Shown here one piece after another: positions 25,154 through 34,118 of a DNA stretch of 39,317 bases. The position numbers and the translations under genes are program-made. Origin of the DNA: CAYUJH01 sp964394585 (GTDB taxonomy: Bacteria > Bacteroidota > Bacteroidia > Cytophagales > Flammeovirgaceae); the NCBI GenBank assembly GCA_964394585.1, contig CAYMYI010000029.1, forward strand, positions 1 through 39,317, written 5' to 3'. Every line of letters begins with the position of its first letter. The first letter of the stretch is position 1. The notes below the pieces were generated by a model. It had not been told where the DNA came from and ran no database searches. It worked only from the letters and a program-made list of their open reading frames with translations.

Positions 25154-27469
25154 TTACACAAAGCGAGCTTCCCGTTCAAGTTTATCCAATTCGCGGCGCT
25201 GAGCATCTACAGTAGCAATTGTTATCATATTCACAATTTCGCGGACTGTACTACCAATTTGAAGAACATGCACGGGTTTGTTCAGTCCTAATAAAATAGG
25301 CCCTACGGCTTCTACCCCTTTCATGGCTTGTAATAGTTTGTAAGAGATATTAGCGGCTGCCAAATTGGGAAAGATAAGCACATTTGGAGGACCATCCACC
25401 AAATCGGAGAAGGGATAGTTCTCGCGGAGGGCTTCCGTGTTAAATGCTAAATTGGCTTGGATTTCTCCATCTATCACATACTCAGGGCACTCTTTACGCA
25501 AAATTTCAACGGCTTTGCGTACTTTCCGAGGTTCTTCATCGTCGGATGAACCATAATTTGAAAAAGATAATAAAGCAATCCGCGGTTCGATATCAAATCC
25601 ACGTTTTACCCCTAAAGCCGTCAGTTTTGTGATGTCAACAAGCTCTTCTACCGTAGGGTTGGGGATGATGGTGGTATCGGCGAAGAACAATGGCCCTTGT
25701 TTGGTGAGCATTAGGTACATGCTCGATACTTTCTTTCCGGAGCGTGTGCCAGTAATTTGCAAGGCTGGCCGAATGGTATCGGAATACTTCCGGCTAATTC
25801 CGGAAAGGAGCGCATCGGCTTCACCTTGTTCTACCATCATGGTTCCAAAATAGTTGCGTGTACGCAAAATATTACGGGCTTCGTATAGGTTGTAGCCTCT
25901 GCGTTGGCGTTTTTTGAAGAATAGTTGTGCGTACTCTTCCACTTTTGCTTGCACGGCGGGGTCGTCGCTTTTAGGGTCTAGTAAGGTGGCGCCTTCCAAC
26001 TCTAGCCTGTGTTCTTCAATCAGTTTTTTGAGCGTAGGTACATTTCCAATGAATACAGGATCGCGGATGACGCCATCGTCGAGGGCAATTTGTGCAGCTT
26101 TTAAGATACGGTGATCTTCGGCTTCGGTAAATACGATGCGTTTAGGGCTTTGGCGTGCTTTGCTTGTTAATACACGGATGACGTTATCGTCGCCGCCCAA
26201 ACGGCGCACTAATTCAGAGCGGTAAGCGTCCCAATCATGGATAGGTTGTTGAGCTACGCCGGTATCCATAGCAGCTTTTGCAACGGCAGGTGCCACAGTG
26301 GTTAGCAATCGAGGGTCAAGGGGTTTAGGAATAATATATTCTTTCCCAAACACCAAATCGCTTTGGTTGTAAGCGCGCATCACCAAGTCGGGGACGGGTT
26401 TGCGGGCTAAATCGGCGATAGCTTTTACTGCTGCCAATTTCATTTCTTCGTTGATTTCCGTAGCGCGCACATCGAGTGCTCCTCGGAAAATGAAAGGAAA
26501 CCCTAATACGTTGTTGACTTGGTTCGGATAATCGGACCGGCCGGTAGCCATTATAACATCTTTGCGTGTGTTGATGGCAGTATCGTAATCAATTTCGGGG
26601 TTTGGGTTCGCAAGGGCAAACACAATAGGGTTTTCTGCCATGCCTTCCAACATTTCGGGCTGAACCAAGCCTCCTTTGGAGAGCCCTAAGAACACATCGG
26701 CACCGACCATAGCTTCTTGCAACGTATGTACATTAGCATTGGTGGCAAATGCTTTTTTGGTACTCGAAAGGTCTGTTCTATCTTCATGGATAACTCCTTT
26801 GCTATCGCATACAATAATGTTTTCGCGCCGTACTCCTAAATCGATAAAAATGCGAATACATGAAATTGCCGACGCTCCTGCTCCCGATACCACCACTTTA
26901 ATTTCTTCAATCTTTTTTTGGGCTACTTCTAATGCATTAAGAAGCCCTGCGCCTGAAATAATAGCAGTGCCGTGCTGGTCGTCGTGCATCACGGGGATGT
27001 TCATTTCTTTTTTTAGGCGTTCTTCTATTTCGAAGCAATCCGGAGCTTTGATGTCTTCGAGGTTTACCCCGCCAAATGTGGGTTCCATCGCTTTTACTAC
27101 GGCAACAAACTCGTCGATACTTTTACTGTTTAGTTCGATATCAAACACATCGATGCCTGCAAAAATTTTGAACAGAATCCCTTTACCTTCCATTACCGGT
27201 TTTGAAGCCTCCGGGCCAATATCGCCCAAGCCTAGCACGGCAGTTCCGTTGGAAATCACAGCGACTAAGTTTCCTTTTGCAGTATATTTATACACGTCTT
27301 CAGGGCGTTCGGCAATGGCAAGGCACGGTTCGGCTACTCCGGGAGAGTACGCCAATGCTAAATCGCGCTGCGATTTGTGATCTTTCGTAGGGATGACTTC
27401 AATTTTACCAGGGGTACCTTTGCTATGGTACTCCAAAGCATCTTCCTTTCGGATAATCATTTTCGACAT
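25154..27469 (-). CDS. maeB: NADP-dependent malic enzyme fused to phosphotransacetylase-like domain
   Basis: A 771-residue enzyme of the MaeB type that decarboxylates malate to pyruvate and makes NADPH. The malic enzyme part (about 1-425) has LALAYSPGVAEPC with the catalytic tyrosine, FDIELNSKS with the catalytic lysine region, the metal-binding EDIKAPDCFEIE, and VVSGAGASAISC for the nucleotide. The C-terminal part (about 440-765) is a phosphate acetyltransferase-like domain (RIVFTEAEDHRILKAAQ, then ALLSGISRKYSDTIRPALQ), which in such fusions mediates acetyl-CoA regulation rather than catalysis. The length is typical of the family (about 750-770). It is a single gene, divergent from the methyltransferase. 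Confidence 0.95.
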   Translation of the reverse strand: MSKMIIRKEDALEYHSKGTPGKIEVIPTKDHKSQRDLALAYSPGVAEPCLAIAERPEDVYKYTAKGNLVAVISNGTAVLGLGDIGPEASKPVMEGKGILFKIFAGIDVFDIELNSKSIDEFVAVVKAMEPTFGGVNLEDIKAPDCFEIEERLKKEMNIPVMHDDQHGTAIISGAGLLNALEVAQKKIEEIKVVVSGAGASAISCIRIFIDLGVRRENIIVCDSKGVIHEDRTDLSSTKKAFATNANVHTLQEAMVGADVFLGLSKGGLVQPEMLEGMAENPIVFALANPNPEIDYDTAINTRKDVIMATGRSDYPNQVNNVLGFPFIFRGALDVRATEINEEMKLAAVKAIADLARKPVPDLVMRAYNQSDLVFGKEYIIPKPLDPRLLTTVAPAVAKAAMDTGVAQQPIHDWDAYRSELVRRLGGDDNVIRVLTSKARQSPKRIVFTEAEDHRILKAAQIALDDGVIRDPVFIGNVPTLKKLIEEHRLELEGATLLDPKSDDPAVQAKVEEYAQLFFKKRQRRGYNLYEARNILRTRNYFGTMMVEQGEADALLSGISRKYSDTIRPALQITGTRSGKKVSSMYLMLTKQGPLFFADTTIIPNPTVEELVDITKLTALGVKRGFDIEPRIALLSFSNYGSSDDEEPRKVRKAVEILRKECPEYVIDGEIQANLAFNTEALRENYPFSDLVDGPPNVLIFPNLAAANISYKLLQAMKGVEAVGPILLGLNKPVHVLQIGSTVREIVNMITIATVDAQRRELDKLEREARFV

Positions 27470-27533
27470 AGGTAGTGTTGTTTAGATGTATGTAAACTGT
27501 TTTTACAATCGTTCTTCAAAGTAACAGAGAAAA

Positions 27534-28115
27534 ATGAATTCGTACGTGATTTTAGCAGTAGGTTGGGGGGTATTTTTGGGCTTACACAGCTTGCTTGCTG
27601 CAACAAAGGTAAAAAAATGGATGGGCGAGCATCGCTATTACCGCCTTGCTTACAATGTCATTGCCACGCTGGGGCTATTTGCACTCATTGGCTTCATGAT
27701 GGTCATCCCACCTGTGTGGTTACTCCCTAAAAATACTATTACACAGTTTGTAGGGTTAATGCTAGCAACGTACGGAATTATCGTATTTCGCGCCGCAGCC
27801 AAGCAATACAACTGGCGTATTTTTTTTGGAGTGAAATCTTCCTCAAAAGAGGAGCTTAATCAGAAAGGGATTTTACAATATGTGCGTCATCCACTATACC
27901 TAGCGCTTATTCTTGTATTTACCGGCTATTTCTTCTTTGCTCCTTCGCTCAGTACGCTAGTCGCTTGGGGGTGTACTATGTTTTATTTACCCTTCGGTAT
28001 TGCATTGGAAGAAAAGAAGCTCATCGCACAGTTTGGAGCTACTTACCAAACCTATCAAAAAAATGTACCTATGCTAATTCCTAAAAGAGGATTTTTCCGC
28101 TGGAAAAAAAAATAG
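27534..28115 (+). CDS. ICMT/PEMT-family membrane methyltransferase
   Basis: A 193-residue membrane protein with about five hydrophobic helices. The C-terminal half has the signature of the isoprenylcysteine carboxyl methyltransferase/phospholipid methyltransferase family: YVRHPLYLALIL, then EEKKLIAQFGATYQTYQKNVPMLIP, which form the S-adenosylmethionine and substrate site. The first part (GVFLGLHSLLAATKVKKWMG) also resembles NnrU-like proteins. The substrate is unknown; a lipid or isoprenoid is plausible. It stops one base before the convergent DUF427 gene ends. Confidence 0.8.
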   Translation: MNSYVILAVGWGVFLGLHSLLAATKVKKWMGEHRYYRLAYNVIATLGLFALIGFMMVIPPVWLLPKNTITQFVGLMLATYGIIVFRAAAKQYNWRIFFGVKSSSKEELNQKGILQYVRHPLYLALILVFTGYFFFAPSLSTLVAWGCTMFYLPFGIALEEKKLIAQFGATYQTYQKNVPMLIPKRGFFRWKKK

Positions 28116-28116
28116 G

Positions 28117-28623
28117 CTACCAACCCCAACTACCGGGGACTCCTTTGAAAGGGCCTACGATATCTTGAGTGATCCATCCACCATAAAACTCCCCTGGCTG
28201 AGGGATTACTATTTCTCCATTTACCCGGCATTCATCCATTTTGAAGGCATAAAAAGAGAAATAATGCGCGATTTCGGCAAAAGCTCTTGTGGGCGAATCG
28301 TAATACCAAGCGGCATTTTCAACAAGTTGATTGCCTAATTTAATATGATAGTATGAGCCTTTCCCTTTCCACTCGCAATAGGTTTGGTGCACTGAAGGTA
28401 CAAAAAACTCGGTGCGAACTGCCAAAGGCGGGAGATAATAATTGGGTGGATGACTGGTTTCTAATACGCGGTATGCTTCGTTGGTGCGCGCAATACATTC
28501 GCCATGCAGAAACACTTCAATCAGTTTAGACGTGCGCTCTAACTTGGGCGGGCGTGGGTAGTCCCATACGCTTTCTTGCCCATCTTTAGGAGAAATTGGT
28601 TTTGGACGATTCATGCCTAGCAA
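28117..28623 (-). CDS. DUF427 family protein
   Basis: A 168-residue soluble protein matching DUF427. The pattern includes ESVWDYPRPPKLE near the start, IEVFLHGECIARTNEAYRVLETSHPPNYYLP, then YCEWKGKGSYYHI, NAAWYYDSP and a C-terminal EFYGGWIT. Family structures show a small beta barrel with a conserved polar pocket; the function is unknown. Here the domain covers most of the chain. The N-terminal MLGMNRPKP offers two close ATG starts (28623 and 28614). Confidence 0.85.
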   Translation of the reverse strand: MLGMNRPKPISPKDGQESVWDYPRPPKLERTSKLIEVFLHGECIARTNEAYRVLETSHPPNYYLPPLAVRTEFFVPSVHQTYCEWKGKGSYYHIKLGNQLVENAAWYYDSPTRAFAEIAHYFSFYAFKMDECRVNGEIVIPQPGEFYGGWITQDIVGPFKGVPGSWGW

Positions 28624-28693
28624 ACAGAATGGTTGAGGGGAAGGTTTTAAACTACCGTATTTCTGTATAACAGCGTTTTTAAACGCACAAAAA

Positions 28694-28721
28694 AACCTCG
28701 CCTTTTAGTGTAGGCGAGGTT
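28694..28721 (-). terminator. terminator of the SPOR protein gene
   Basis: A perfect 10-bp G+C-rich stem (AACCTCGCCT at 28694-28703 with 28712-28721), followed on the minus strand by a run of T. It lies 40 bp after the SPOR gene stop. Confidence 0.88.
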
Positions 28722-28761
28722 GGGTTATCTATTTCGAACGATTTACCGGTTAGGCAAGCCA

Positions 28762-29451
28762 TTAATGCTGTACAATAAATGCATTTTGTCCTTCAGTATC
28801 TTTGGCTATTTTTCGGAAATTTTCGCAGTAAGTACGTGCCTGTGCTTCATCGCGAAGAGAACCGTATACCACGCTAAACACGCGTTGTCCGTTCACTTCT
28901 TTCACGCGGATATACGTTTTAAACATGCGATAGTATTCTGAAAATTCTTCAGCCTTTTCTACGGCTTGGCACAAGTTACTGAACGAATATACCTGCACAC
29001 CCCAGCCGTTTGAATTGAGTCGGCTCAAGGTTTCAGGGAAATATGAGTACCCGGCTGTGAGCTGAGCTTGTTTTCGGGCACATGGGCGGCTATCGTTAGG
29101 ATCTACTGCAGTGGAGGCAGCAGTAAAACCGGTGGCAGTTGTAGAGGTGGTTGCCGTAGTAGATTTAGCTTCTAATTCCTGATAATCTTCGCGCAAAAGT
29201 TTGTATTCCATGCTCATGGCGGCAGAATCTTGTCGAAGGCGGTCAACGGCATTTTGCAAAAGCGCTGAACGCTCTTTAAGGTTACGGTTTTCGACTGCTA
29301 GCGTTTGAGTTTGGCGTTGCAAGGCTTGTACTTGCGAAGTGAGTAAGTCGTTTTCTTCGCGAAGTTTCTTCTTACTTTGTGCATGTAGTTCTCCAAAACT
29401 TATTGCCCACAACACTAAAGCAAAAAAATAAATAAAATAATTACGTTTCAT
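28762..29451 (-). CDS. coiled-coil SPOR-domain envelope protein
   Basis: A 229-residue exported protein. From MKRNYFIYFF at 29451 it has a signal peptide (cleavage near LHAQS), then a long coiled coil (about 30-95, heptads such as LTSQVQALQRQTQTLAVENRNLK). A Thr/Ala-rich linker follows, then a C-terminal SPOR-like domain (about 145-229: GWGVQVYSFSNLCQAVEKAEEF ending in NAFIVQH). SPOR domains bind septal peptidoglycan, so the protein is probably a periplasmic or outer-membrane-facing wall factor. A longer frame up to 29532 is rejected because it puts residues before the signal peptide. Confidence 0.8.
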   Translation of the reverse strand: MKRNYFIYFFALVLWAISFGELHAQSKKKLREENDLLTSQVQALQRQTQTLAVENRNLKERSALLQNAVDRLRQDSAAMSMEYKLLREDYQELEAKSTTATTSTTATGFTAASTAVDPNDSRPCARKQAQLTAGYSYFPETLSRLNSNGWGVQVYSFSNLCQAVEKAEEFSEYYRMFKTYIRVKEVNGQRVFSVVYGSLRDEAQARTYCENFRKIAKDTEGQNAFIVQH

Positions 29452-29773
29452 AATAGAAAGTTTGAGTTGAATGACTGTTTTTCCTTGATACACCATGAGG
29501 AAACGGCTGTTTGCAGGGTTTCCTAATGGCATTGAATGCTAAAAAGTAAATGCCTTTGGTAACTTTCAAAATCACGCTAAGGTCTATTATCTTTTTTCAA
29601 AATAGATAAAATAAATAGATTTTTTGAAAGATATCCTTAAAAATTAGCATTTTCAGGTGCGATTTATGTGAATTTCCAATGAAATTCTATCGCTAAATTG
29701 TAAAATATGCCAAGTTCTGTTGTAAGTTGAGTAACCATAGTTGCTTTCAATATCAGATAACACAACAGAACAG
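29452..29773. other. 322-bp spacer between divergent genes
   Basis: This spacer separates the SPOR gene and the PhoD-like gene. It has no gene and no perfect TAnnTTTG element in either direction. An A/T-rich imperfect inverted repeat lies at 29588-29633 (TATCTTT and CAAAA arms, with a 3-base bulge). Confidence 0.6.
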
Positions 29774-30841
29774 ATGCGTTATATTTACAAAATTCTCGTG
29801 GGCTTGTTCATAGGAGTGGTAGGGTGTGCCTCTCCGGAAAGCCCTACATCGGTAAGGCAAGAGCCTGTACAATTTTCAATTGCGTTTGGGTCTTGTGGAC
29901 ACGAAACACACCCGTTGCCCATCTTCAACGAAGTGGTTAAGCACAAGCCTAATCTTTTCATTTTTTTAGGCGATAACATTTATGGCGATACTTACGACAT
30001 GGATGAGCTACGAGCTAAGTACAACCAACTTGCCTCAAAACCCTCTTTCCAAAACCTAAAAGCCAATGTGCCTATTGTAGCCACTTGGGACGACCACGAC
30101 TTTGGATGGAATGATGCAGGCAGGCACTATCCGTACAAAGAAGAGTCTAAAACAATTTTTATGGAGTTTTTTGAAGAACCTGCCGACTCGCCTCGAAGAA
30201 CGCGAGCGGGCATTTATCACGATTATTCCTACACCGTTGGGGAGAAAATTATACAGGTAATTTTACTCGATATGCGCACTTTCCGCGACGATTTAAAGCC
30301 ATTCGACCCAAACACGGATGGTAATCGGCGCACCTTCTATCAACTAGATTACTCCCCATACACTACGAGCGACTCCACACTTCTCGGCGAAATACAGTGG
30401 GAGTGGCTCGGCAAAACCCTCGAAAAGCCCGCCGATGTGCGTATCATCGGTTCTAGTACACAGTTTGGCATAGAGTATAATGGTTACGAAGCTTGGGCGA
30501 ATTTCCCTCACGAGCGCCAGCGATTCGTTCAACTCATTCGTGATAAGCAAGCGAACGGGGTGTTGTTCCTAAGTGGCGATGTACACTACGCCGAAATTTC
30601 AAAATTTCCGGTTGAGGCAGGGTATCCGCTTTACGACTTCACCTCGAGCGGGCTATCTTCTACTTGGCTATTTGCCACCCCAAATCGCAATCGCATTGAA
30701 GGGCCCATTATGGAAAACCACTTTGGGTTGCTCACGATCCGTGTGGAACAAGCCGAAACGTTCCTGAAAATGGAAGTATTTGATATTAGGGGTAATCAGC
30801 GGATTGAACATACCATTCCACTGAGCGAACTTCAGTGGTAA
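29774..30841 (+). CDS. alkaline phosphatase D (PhoD)-like lipoprotein
   Basis: A 355-residue metallophosphatase of the PhoD group. The start ATG at 29774 gives a lipoprotein signal (VGLFIGVVGCAS). A TTG 33 bp upstream would only add polar residues. Metal-binding motifs occur in order: FGSCGHE, LGDNIYGD, TWDDHDFGWND and SGDVHYAE. PhoD enzymes hydrolyse phosphate monoesters and diesters with Ca/Fe cofactors and provide phosphate outside the inner membrane. Here the enzyme is lipid-anchored rather than Tat-exported. It ends 4 bp before the convergent GreA-like gene. No phosphate-regulon genes are next to it. Confidence 0.88.
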   Translation: MRYIYKILVGLFIGVVGCASPESPTSVRQEPVQFSIAFGSCGHETHPLPIFNEVVKHKPNLFIFLGDNIYGDTYDMDELRAKYNQLASKPSFQNLKANVPIVATWDDHDFGWNDAGRHYPYKEESKTIFMEFFEEPADSPRRTRAGIYHDYSYTVGEKIIQVILLDMRTFRDDLKPFDPNTDGNRRTFYQLDYSPYTTSDSTLLGEIQWEWLGKTLEKPADVRIIGSSTQFGIEYNGYEAWANFPHERQRFVQLIRDKQANGVLFLSGDVHYAEISKFPVEAGYPLYDFTSSGLSSTWLFATPNRNRIEGPIMENHFGLLTIRVEQAETFLKMEVFDIRGNQRIEHTIPLSELQW

Positions 30842-30845
30842 TGGG

Positions 30846-31301
30846 CTACTCGATGGCTATAATCTCGTAGGTTTTCTGGTGCATTTCGAATGAATCGCCT
30901 ACTCGCTTATGTAACAAGGCTTTTCCTAAGGGAGCTTGCGCCGAAAGGCAGAATATTTCTGCTTGGGCTATTTGCAATTTCCCTAACGAAACTGCCAAAA
31001 AGTAGAACCCCTGTGAGCTATATACTAAACTTCCAGGGGCTACTTGTTCACGTTGTTTTTGTAAACCTATCTTCTGCAATAAGTTTTTTGAGGCTTGGGC
31101 TTGAGCAAGTTGTTTCGAAAGTTTTTCTTCTTCGAGGTGGATCATGGCACGCCCTGTTTCGTATTTATCGCCTACGCTGCTTTTGCTTTCGTTGTGTTTA
31201 GCTGTTGAGAGTTCTTGTAAGCTCGCACGGACTTCAGCTAATGTGGCTTCAATTTTTGCCATACAAGCCTCGAAAACTTGCTCTTTTAAAGAAAGCGGCA
31301 T
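30846..31301 (-). CDS. GreA/GreB-like protein
   Basis: A 151-residue protein with the outline of a transcript-cleavage factor. An N-terminal antiparallel coiled coil (about 8-75) has a tip sequence SSVGDKYETGRA, like the GDxxENxxY tip of GreA. It is followed by a small FKBP-like C-terminal domain ending in APLGKALLHKRVGDSFEM, which matches the SPLGKALLGKxVGD of Gre factors. Automatic annotations in this phylum sometimes call this protein a 3-oxoacyl-ACP synthase, which nothing in the sequence supports. It may act on RNA polymerase, but direct function is unproven. It starts 12 bp after the LysM gene. Confidence 0.72.
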   Translation of the reverse strand: MPLSLKEQVFEACMAKIEATLAEVRASLQELSTAKHNESKSSVGDKYETGRAMIHLEEEKLSKQLAQAQASKNLLQKIGLQKQREQVAPGSLVYSSQGFYFLAVSLGKLQIAQAEIFCLSAQAPLGKALLHKRVGDSFEMHQKTYEIIAIE

Positions 31302-31313
31302 ATAAATTCGGTT

Positions 31314-32387
31314 TTAGTTATGATAATAGATTTCCACAGGGAAACGCTCGTTAACAATGCCTAGTGCTTTGCAGGCAGCTTCGTTCAATTTTATAATGAT
31401 GTTCTTGTCTTGGTCGGCTTGCGAGAGGCGCCCAATAATTTTCACGTATATGTATGAACCACCGGCTGTGGGGTTTTTTACTTTTACATAAGAACCTACT
31501 GCAGCTTTGGCATGTAAACCAAAGTTTTTCGTATCAGGCTTTTCGTTTTTTCCCCTCGGAATGAGCATGCCAATTCCTTTTTCGGGACGATACTCGGGCA
31601 ACTTTTCTGGCATTTGTGGCTCGCTTGGCATTGCCATATCGTCTGTTTTTAGTTCGCCGGGGCGCGGCGGACGGTATCCTATAATCAGGACATCATCAAT
31701 ATCTAAAGCATCGTTGGTAAGGTTGTTCCAAATGCGGAGGCTGTCAAGTTCTACGCCTACGTCGTCGCTAATTTGGTAAAGGGTTTCCCCTTTTTTTACA
31801 AGATGTGTTACAGGAATGCGCACGAGCTCTGCTGGGGCAAATACCCAGGCAGGGTACGTGCCCTCGGGGGTGCTCACCATACTATCGAGTTTGGTGTCTT
31901 CTTTGTTTTCGGTTATGGCGATGCCCTCGGGTTGTACGGGGACTTCTACCACCAATTTTTGCCCTTTGTTGATGAAATCGTTCGTCAGATTATTCAAATT
32001 GCGAAGCCGGTTAACATCCATAGAAAAATCGCGTGCAATACGGTACAGGTTATCTCCTTCTTCTACTGTATAAATCCGCTTTTGTGTAGGAGTGCTCATA
32101 GTAGATGATTTGCTGATAAGCGGTACGCGCAGAATTTGCCCAATCTTTAAAGTACTTTCTTCGGTAAGGGCATTGACCATGCGGATCACTGCAAGGCTTA
32201 CCCCATAGCGTTCTGAAATAGCATTTAAGGTTTCTTTTGCCTCTACTCGGTGTAAGATGTACACACGGTTATTGCGGCGCTCAAGCCCAATCGAATCTTC
32301 TACCATAGGGTAGGAAGGAGGCATGGCAGTAGCAGAGGCTAACCCTAAGCTACATAGGAGTAGTGTGTAAATAAGAAATTTGGTCAT
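31314..32387 (-). CDS. LysM peptidoglycan-binding protein with RlpA-like tail
   Basis: A 357-residue exported protein with a signal peptide (about 1-21). It has three LysM domains: about 43-89 (LHRVEAKETLNAISERYGVS), 105-148 (YTVEEGDNLYRIARDFSM) and 194-238 (HLVKKGETLYQISDDVGV). Each should bind N-acetylglucosamine in peptidoglycan or chitin-like polymers. The last 80 residues (GLHAKAAVGSYVKVKNPTAGGSYIYVKIIG) resemble a double-psi beta-barrel of the RlpA type. The catalytic Asp of RlpA lytic enzymes is not obvious, so a structural role is more likely. It lies in a minus-strand run with SurE and the GreA-like gene. Confidence 0.87.
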   Translation of the reverse strand: MTKFLIYTLLLCSLGLASATAMPPSYPMVEDSIGLERRNNRVYILHRVEAKETLNAISERYGVSLAVIRMVNALTEESTLKIGQILRVPLISKSSTMSTPTQKRIYTVEEGDNLYRIARDFSMDVNRLRNLNNLTNDFINKGQKLVVEVPVQPEGIAITENKEDTKLDSMVSTPEGTYPAWVFAPAELVRIPVTHLVKKGETLYQISDDVGVELDSLRIWNNLTNDALDIDDVLIIGYRPPRPGELKTDDMAMPSEPQMPEKLPEYRPEKGIGMLIPRGKNEKPDTKNFGLHAKAAVGSYVKVKNPTAGGSYIYVKIIGRLSQADQDKNIIIKLNEAACKALGIVNERFPVEIYYHN

Positions 32388-32483
32388 AGTTGAAATAGAT
32401 TTAATAGTGTACGTACCCTAAACATCAATATACCTAAAATAGCTTATTTGAGAAATGATGGAGTTGGGCGGGTCAATCTGCTA

Positions 32484-33260
32484 CTACAATTCCCACTCAT
32501 CGTTCAATTGGGCAATTACATGGTGGCCGGTCATGTCGAAGTCGACAGGCACCAACGAAATATAATTGTGTTCAATTGCCCATGTGTCTGTATCTTCTCC
32601 TTTATCTTGTTGTACAAAATCGCCGGCTAGCCATAAATATTTGCGTCCATAAGGGTCTTTGCGTTCATCAAATACAGCCCGCCACTTCGCTTTGGCTTGG
32701 CGGCATACTTTTACGCCTTGAATGGGCTGTTCTTGCTTATGAGGGAAATTCACATTTAACGCCACGCCTTTTGGGATTCCTCGGTTGAGGGCTTGGTCTA
32801 CTAGCTTGAGCAAAAAGCTATCGACATGGTCGAAATCGGCTTGATGGCTGTAATCGCACAGAGAAAACCCGATGGCGGGCATTCCTTCGATCGCGGCTTC
32901 CACCGCAGCCGACATAGTGCCGGAATACAGCACACTTACCGAGGTATTCGCCCCATGGTTAATGCCACTTAGCACCAGGTCGGGAATCCGATCGCCCATA
33001 ATGTGGTGTTTAGCAAGTTTTACGCAATCGGCTGGCGTTCCCGAACATTCGTAGGCTTCTATGCCAGGGAAAATATCTGTCTGATAAATTTTAAGAGGAT
33101 CGTGAATAGTGATGGCGTGCCCCATGCCCGATTGGGGGCTATTAGGCGCTACTACTACCACTTCTCCAACTTGGGTCATCAGTTCTACCAAATGGCGAAT
33201 TCCTTTTGCGGTAATGCCGTCGTCGTTTGAGATTACAATTAAAGGTTTTTTTGCTGTCAT
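32484..33260 (-). CDS. surE: 5'/3'-nucleotidase SurE
   Basis: A 258-residue metal-dependent nucleotidase that removes phosphate from nucleoside 5'- and 3'-monophosphates and short polyphosphates. The metal site has SNDDGI (residues 11-16), Ser44 (SPQSGMG) and Asn101 (SGINHGAN), and the ECSGTPADCV segment (71-80) is typical. The start MTAKKPLIVISNDDG at 33260 is preferred; upstream in-frame residues do not resemble the family. It is usually linked to stress survival. It is followed by the LysM gene after 96 bp, with no terminator. Confidence 0.95.
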   Translation of the reverse strand: MTAKKPLIVISNDDGITAKGIRHLVELMTQVGEVVVVAPNSPQSGMGHAITIHDPLKIYQTDIFPGIEAYECSGTPADCVKLAKHHIMGDRIPDLVLSGINHGANTSVSVLYSGTMSAAVEAAIEGMPAIGFSLCDYSHQADFDHVDSFLLKLVDQALNRGIPKGVALNVNFPHKQEQPIQGVKVCRQAKAKWRAVFDERKDPYGRKYLWLAGDFVQQDKGEDTDTWAIEHNYISLVPVDFDMTGHHVIAQLNDEWEL

Positions 33261-33367
33261 ACCGTTTTTAACATTCAGAATCGTAAGGTGTAAAAACTCT
33301 ACTTTTGTGGTAAAGGTACAGGATTGTTGGGGCATGCAAGCTGTTTTCTTTCTTTTTTGGCATTTCC

Positions 33368-34015
33368 TTACTGCCGTCGTTTCAAATTGTTGTAGTAGGT
33401 TACCATTTTGTACATATCGTCGCGATATGCCACGTTGATGCGTTCATTTTCATAATAGGATTTCATGGTGTCTTGCATATCGGGGAAGGCTTGCCAAGCT
33501 AAATTGCCTTTTCTTGTGCCCACTTCGCGGATTTCTCCGGTAGCATCGGCAAGGTAGTAGGTTTCTTCGAGTACTTGGGTGCTTATCGTGTTGGAAAATG
33601 GCCGGTAAGGGTCGTAAACTTGTTGCACTCTGCGCACTATCTTTTCGCGCGAGAGTAAGCTCACTTCGCCTTCAATGAGCAATTCAAAAAGCTGAATGCG
33701 AGTATAGCCCTGTGCATCGCGGATGGGTAAAGCAAAAAAGTGGCGGGTGGTACCTTCTAGCCTATCTTTAAATTTCACATAGCTTAGTTGGCTTGCATGG
33801 AACGACTTCACCCTGTTGCGCCCTTGCGTAAGCTGAATCTGGTCAGTTTCTAAGTTATATTGAATTTTTCCTACGAGAGGCTCGCTCCCTGTATCTTTTA
33901 AATGAACTTCGCCGTTATGCCAATAATTTTGGGAAAACTCTTGTGCGAATGCAGAGGTGGTTAGCACTACCAACAGCCCAATCACACTTTTTATTTTTTG
34001 GAGGTATGAATACAT
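33368..34015 (-). CDS. exported hypothetical protein
   Basis: I do not recognise this 215-residue protein. It has a signal peptide (MYSYLQKIKSVIGLLVVLTTSAFAQ, cleavage near residue 25). The mature domain is rich in beta strands and charged residues (for example LKDTGSEPLVGKIQYNLETDQIQL, then SFHASQLSYVKF) and ends in a helix with NNLKRRQ. The pattern of an N-terminal strand pair, G-E-V and L-V-G-K-I-Q-Y, resembles small Bacteroidota envelope proteins without known role. It is the first gene of a minus-strand run before SurE and is divergent from the aminotransferase. Confidence 0.65.
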   Translation of the reverse strand: MYSYLQKIKSVIGLLVVLTTSAFAQEFSQNYWHNGEVHLKDTGSEPLVGKIQYNLETDQIQLTQGRNRVKSFHASQLSYVKFKDRLEGTTRHFFALPIRDAQGYTRIQLFELLIEGEVSLLSREKIVRRVQQVYDPYRPFSNTISTQVLEETYYLADATGEIREVGTRKGNLAWQAFPDMQDTMKSYYENERINVAYRDDMYKMVTYYNNLKRRQ

Positions 34016-34118
34016 AATTTGAAAGATTGGTAACACGCATATAGCCTACAATAAATGGCGTATTTTTACAACTGATTGCATTGAGGCTTTTGCTTCATCT
34101 TTTTTAAAAATTAACGAA

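Noticed and set aside
26676..27380. Plus-strand frame of 234 codons
   Set aside because: Antisense to the conserved malic enzyme domain of maeB; no domain recognised.
33300..33307. TACTTTTG on the plus strand, a perfect -7 match
   Set aside because: No plus-strand gene follows within about 800 bp; it lies between minus-strand genes and is probably chance.
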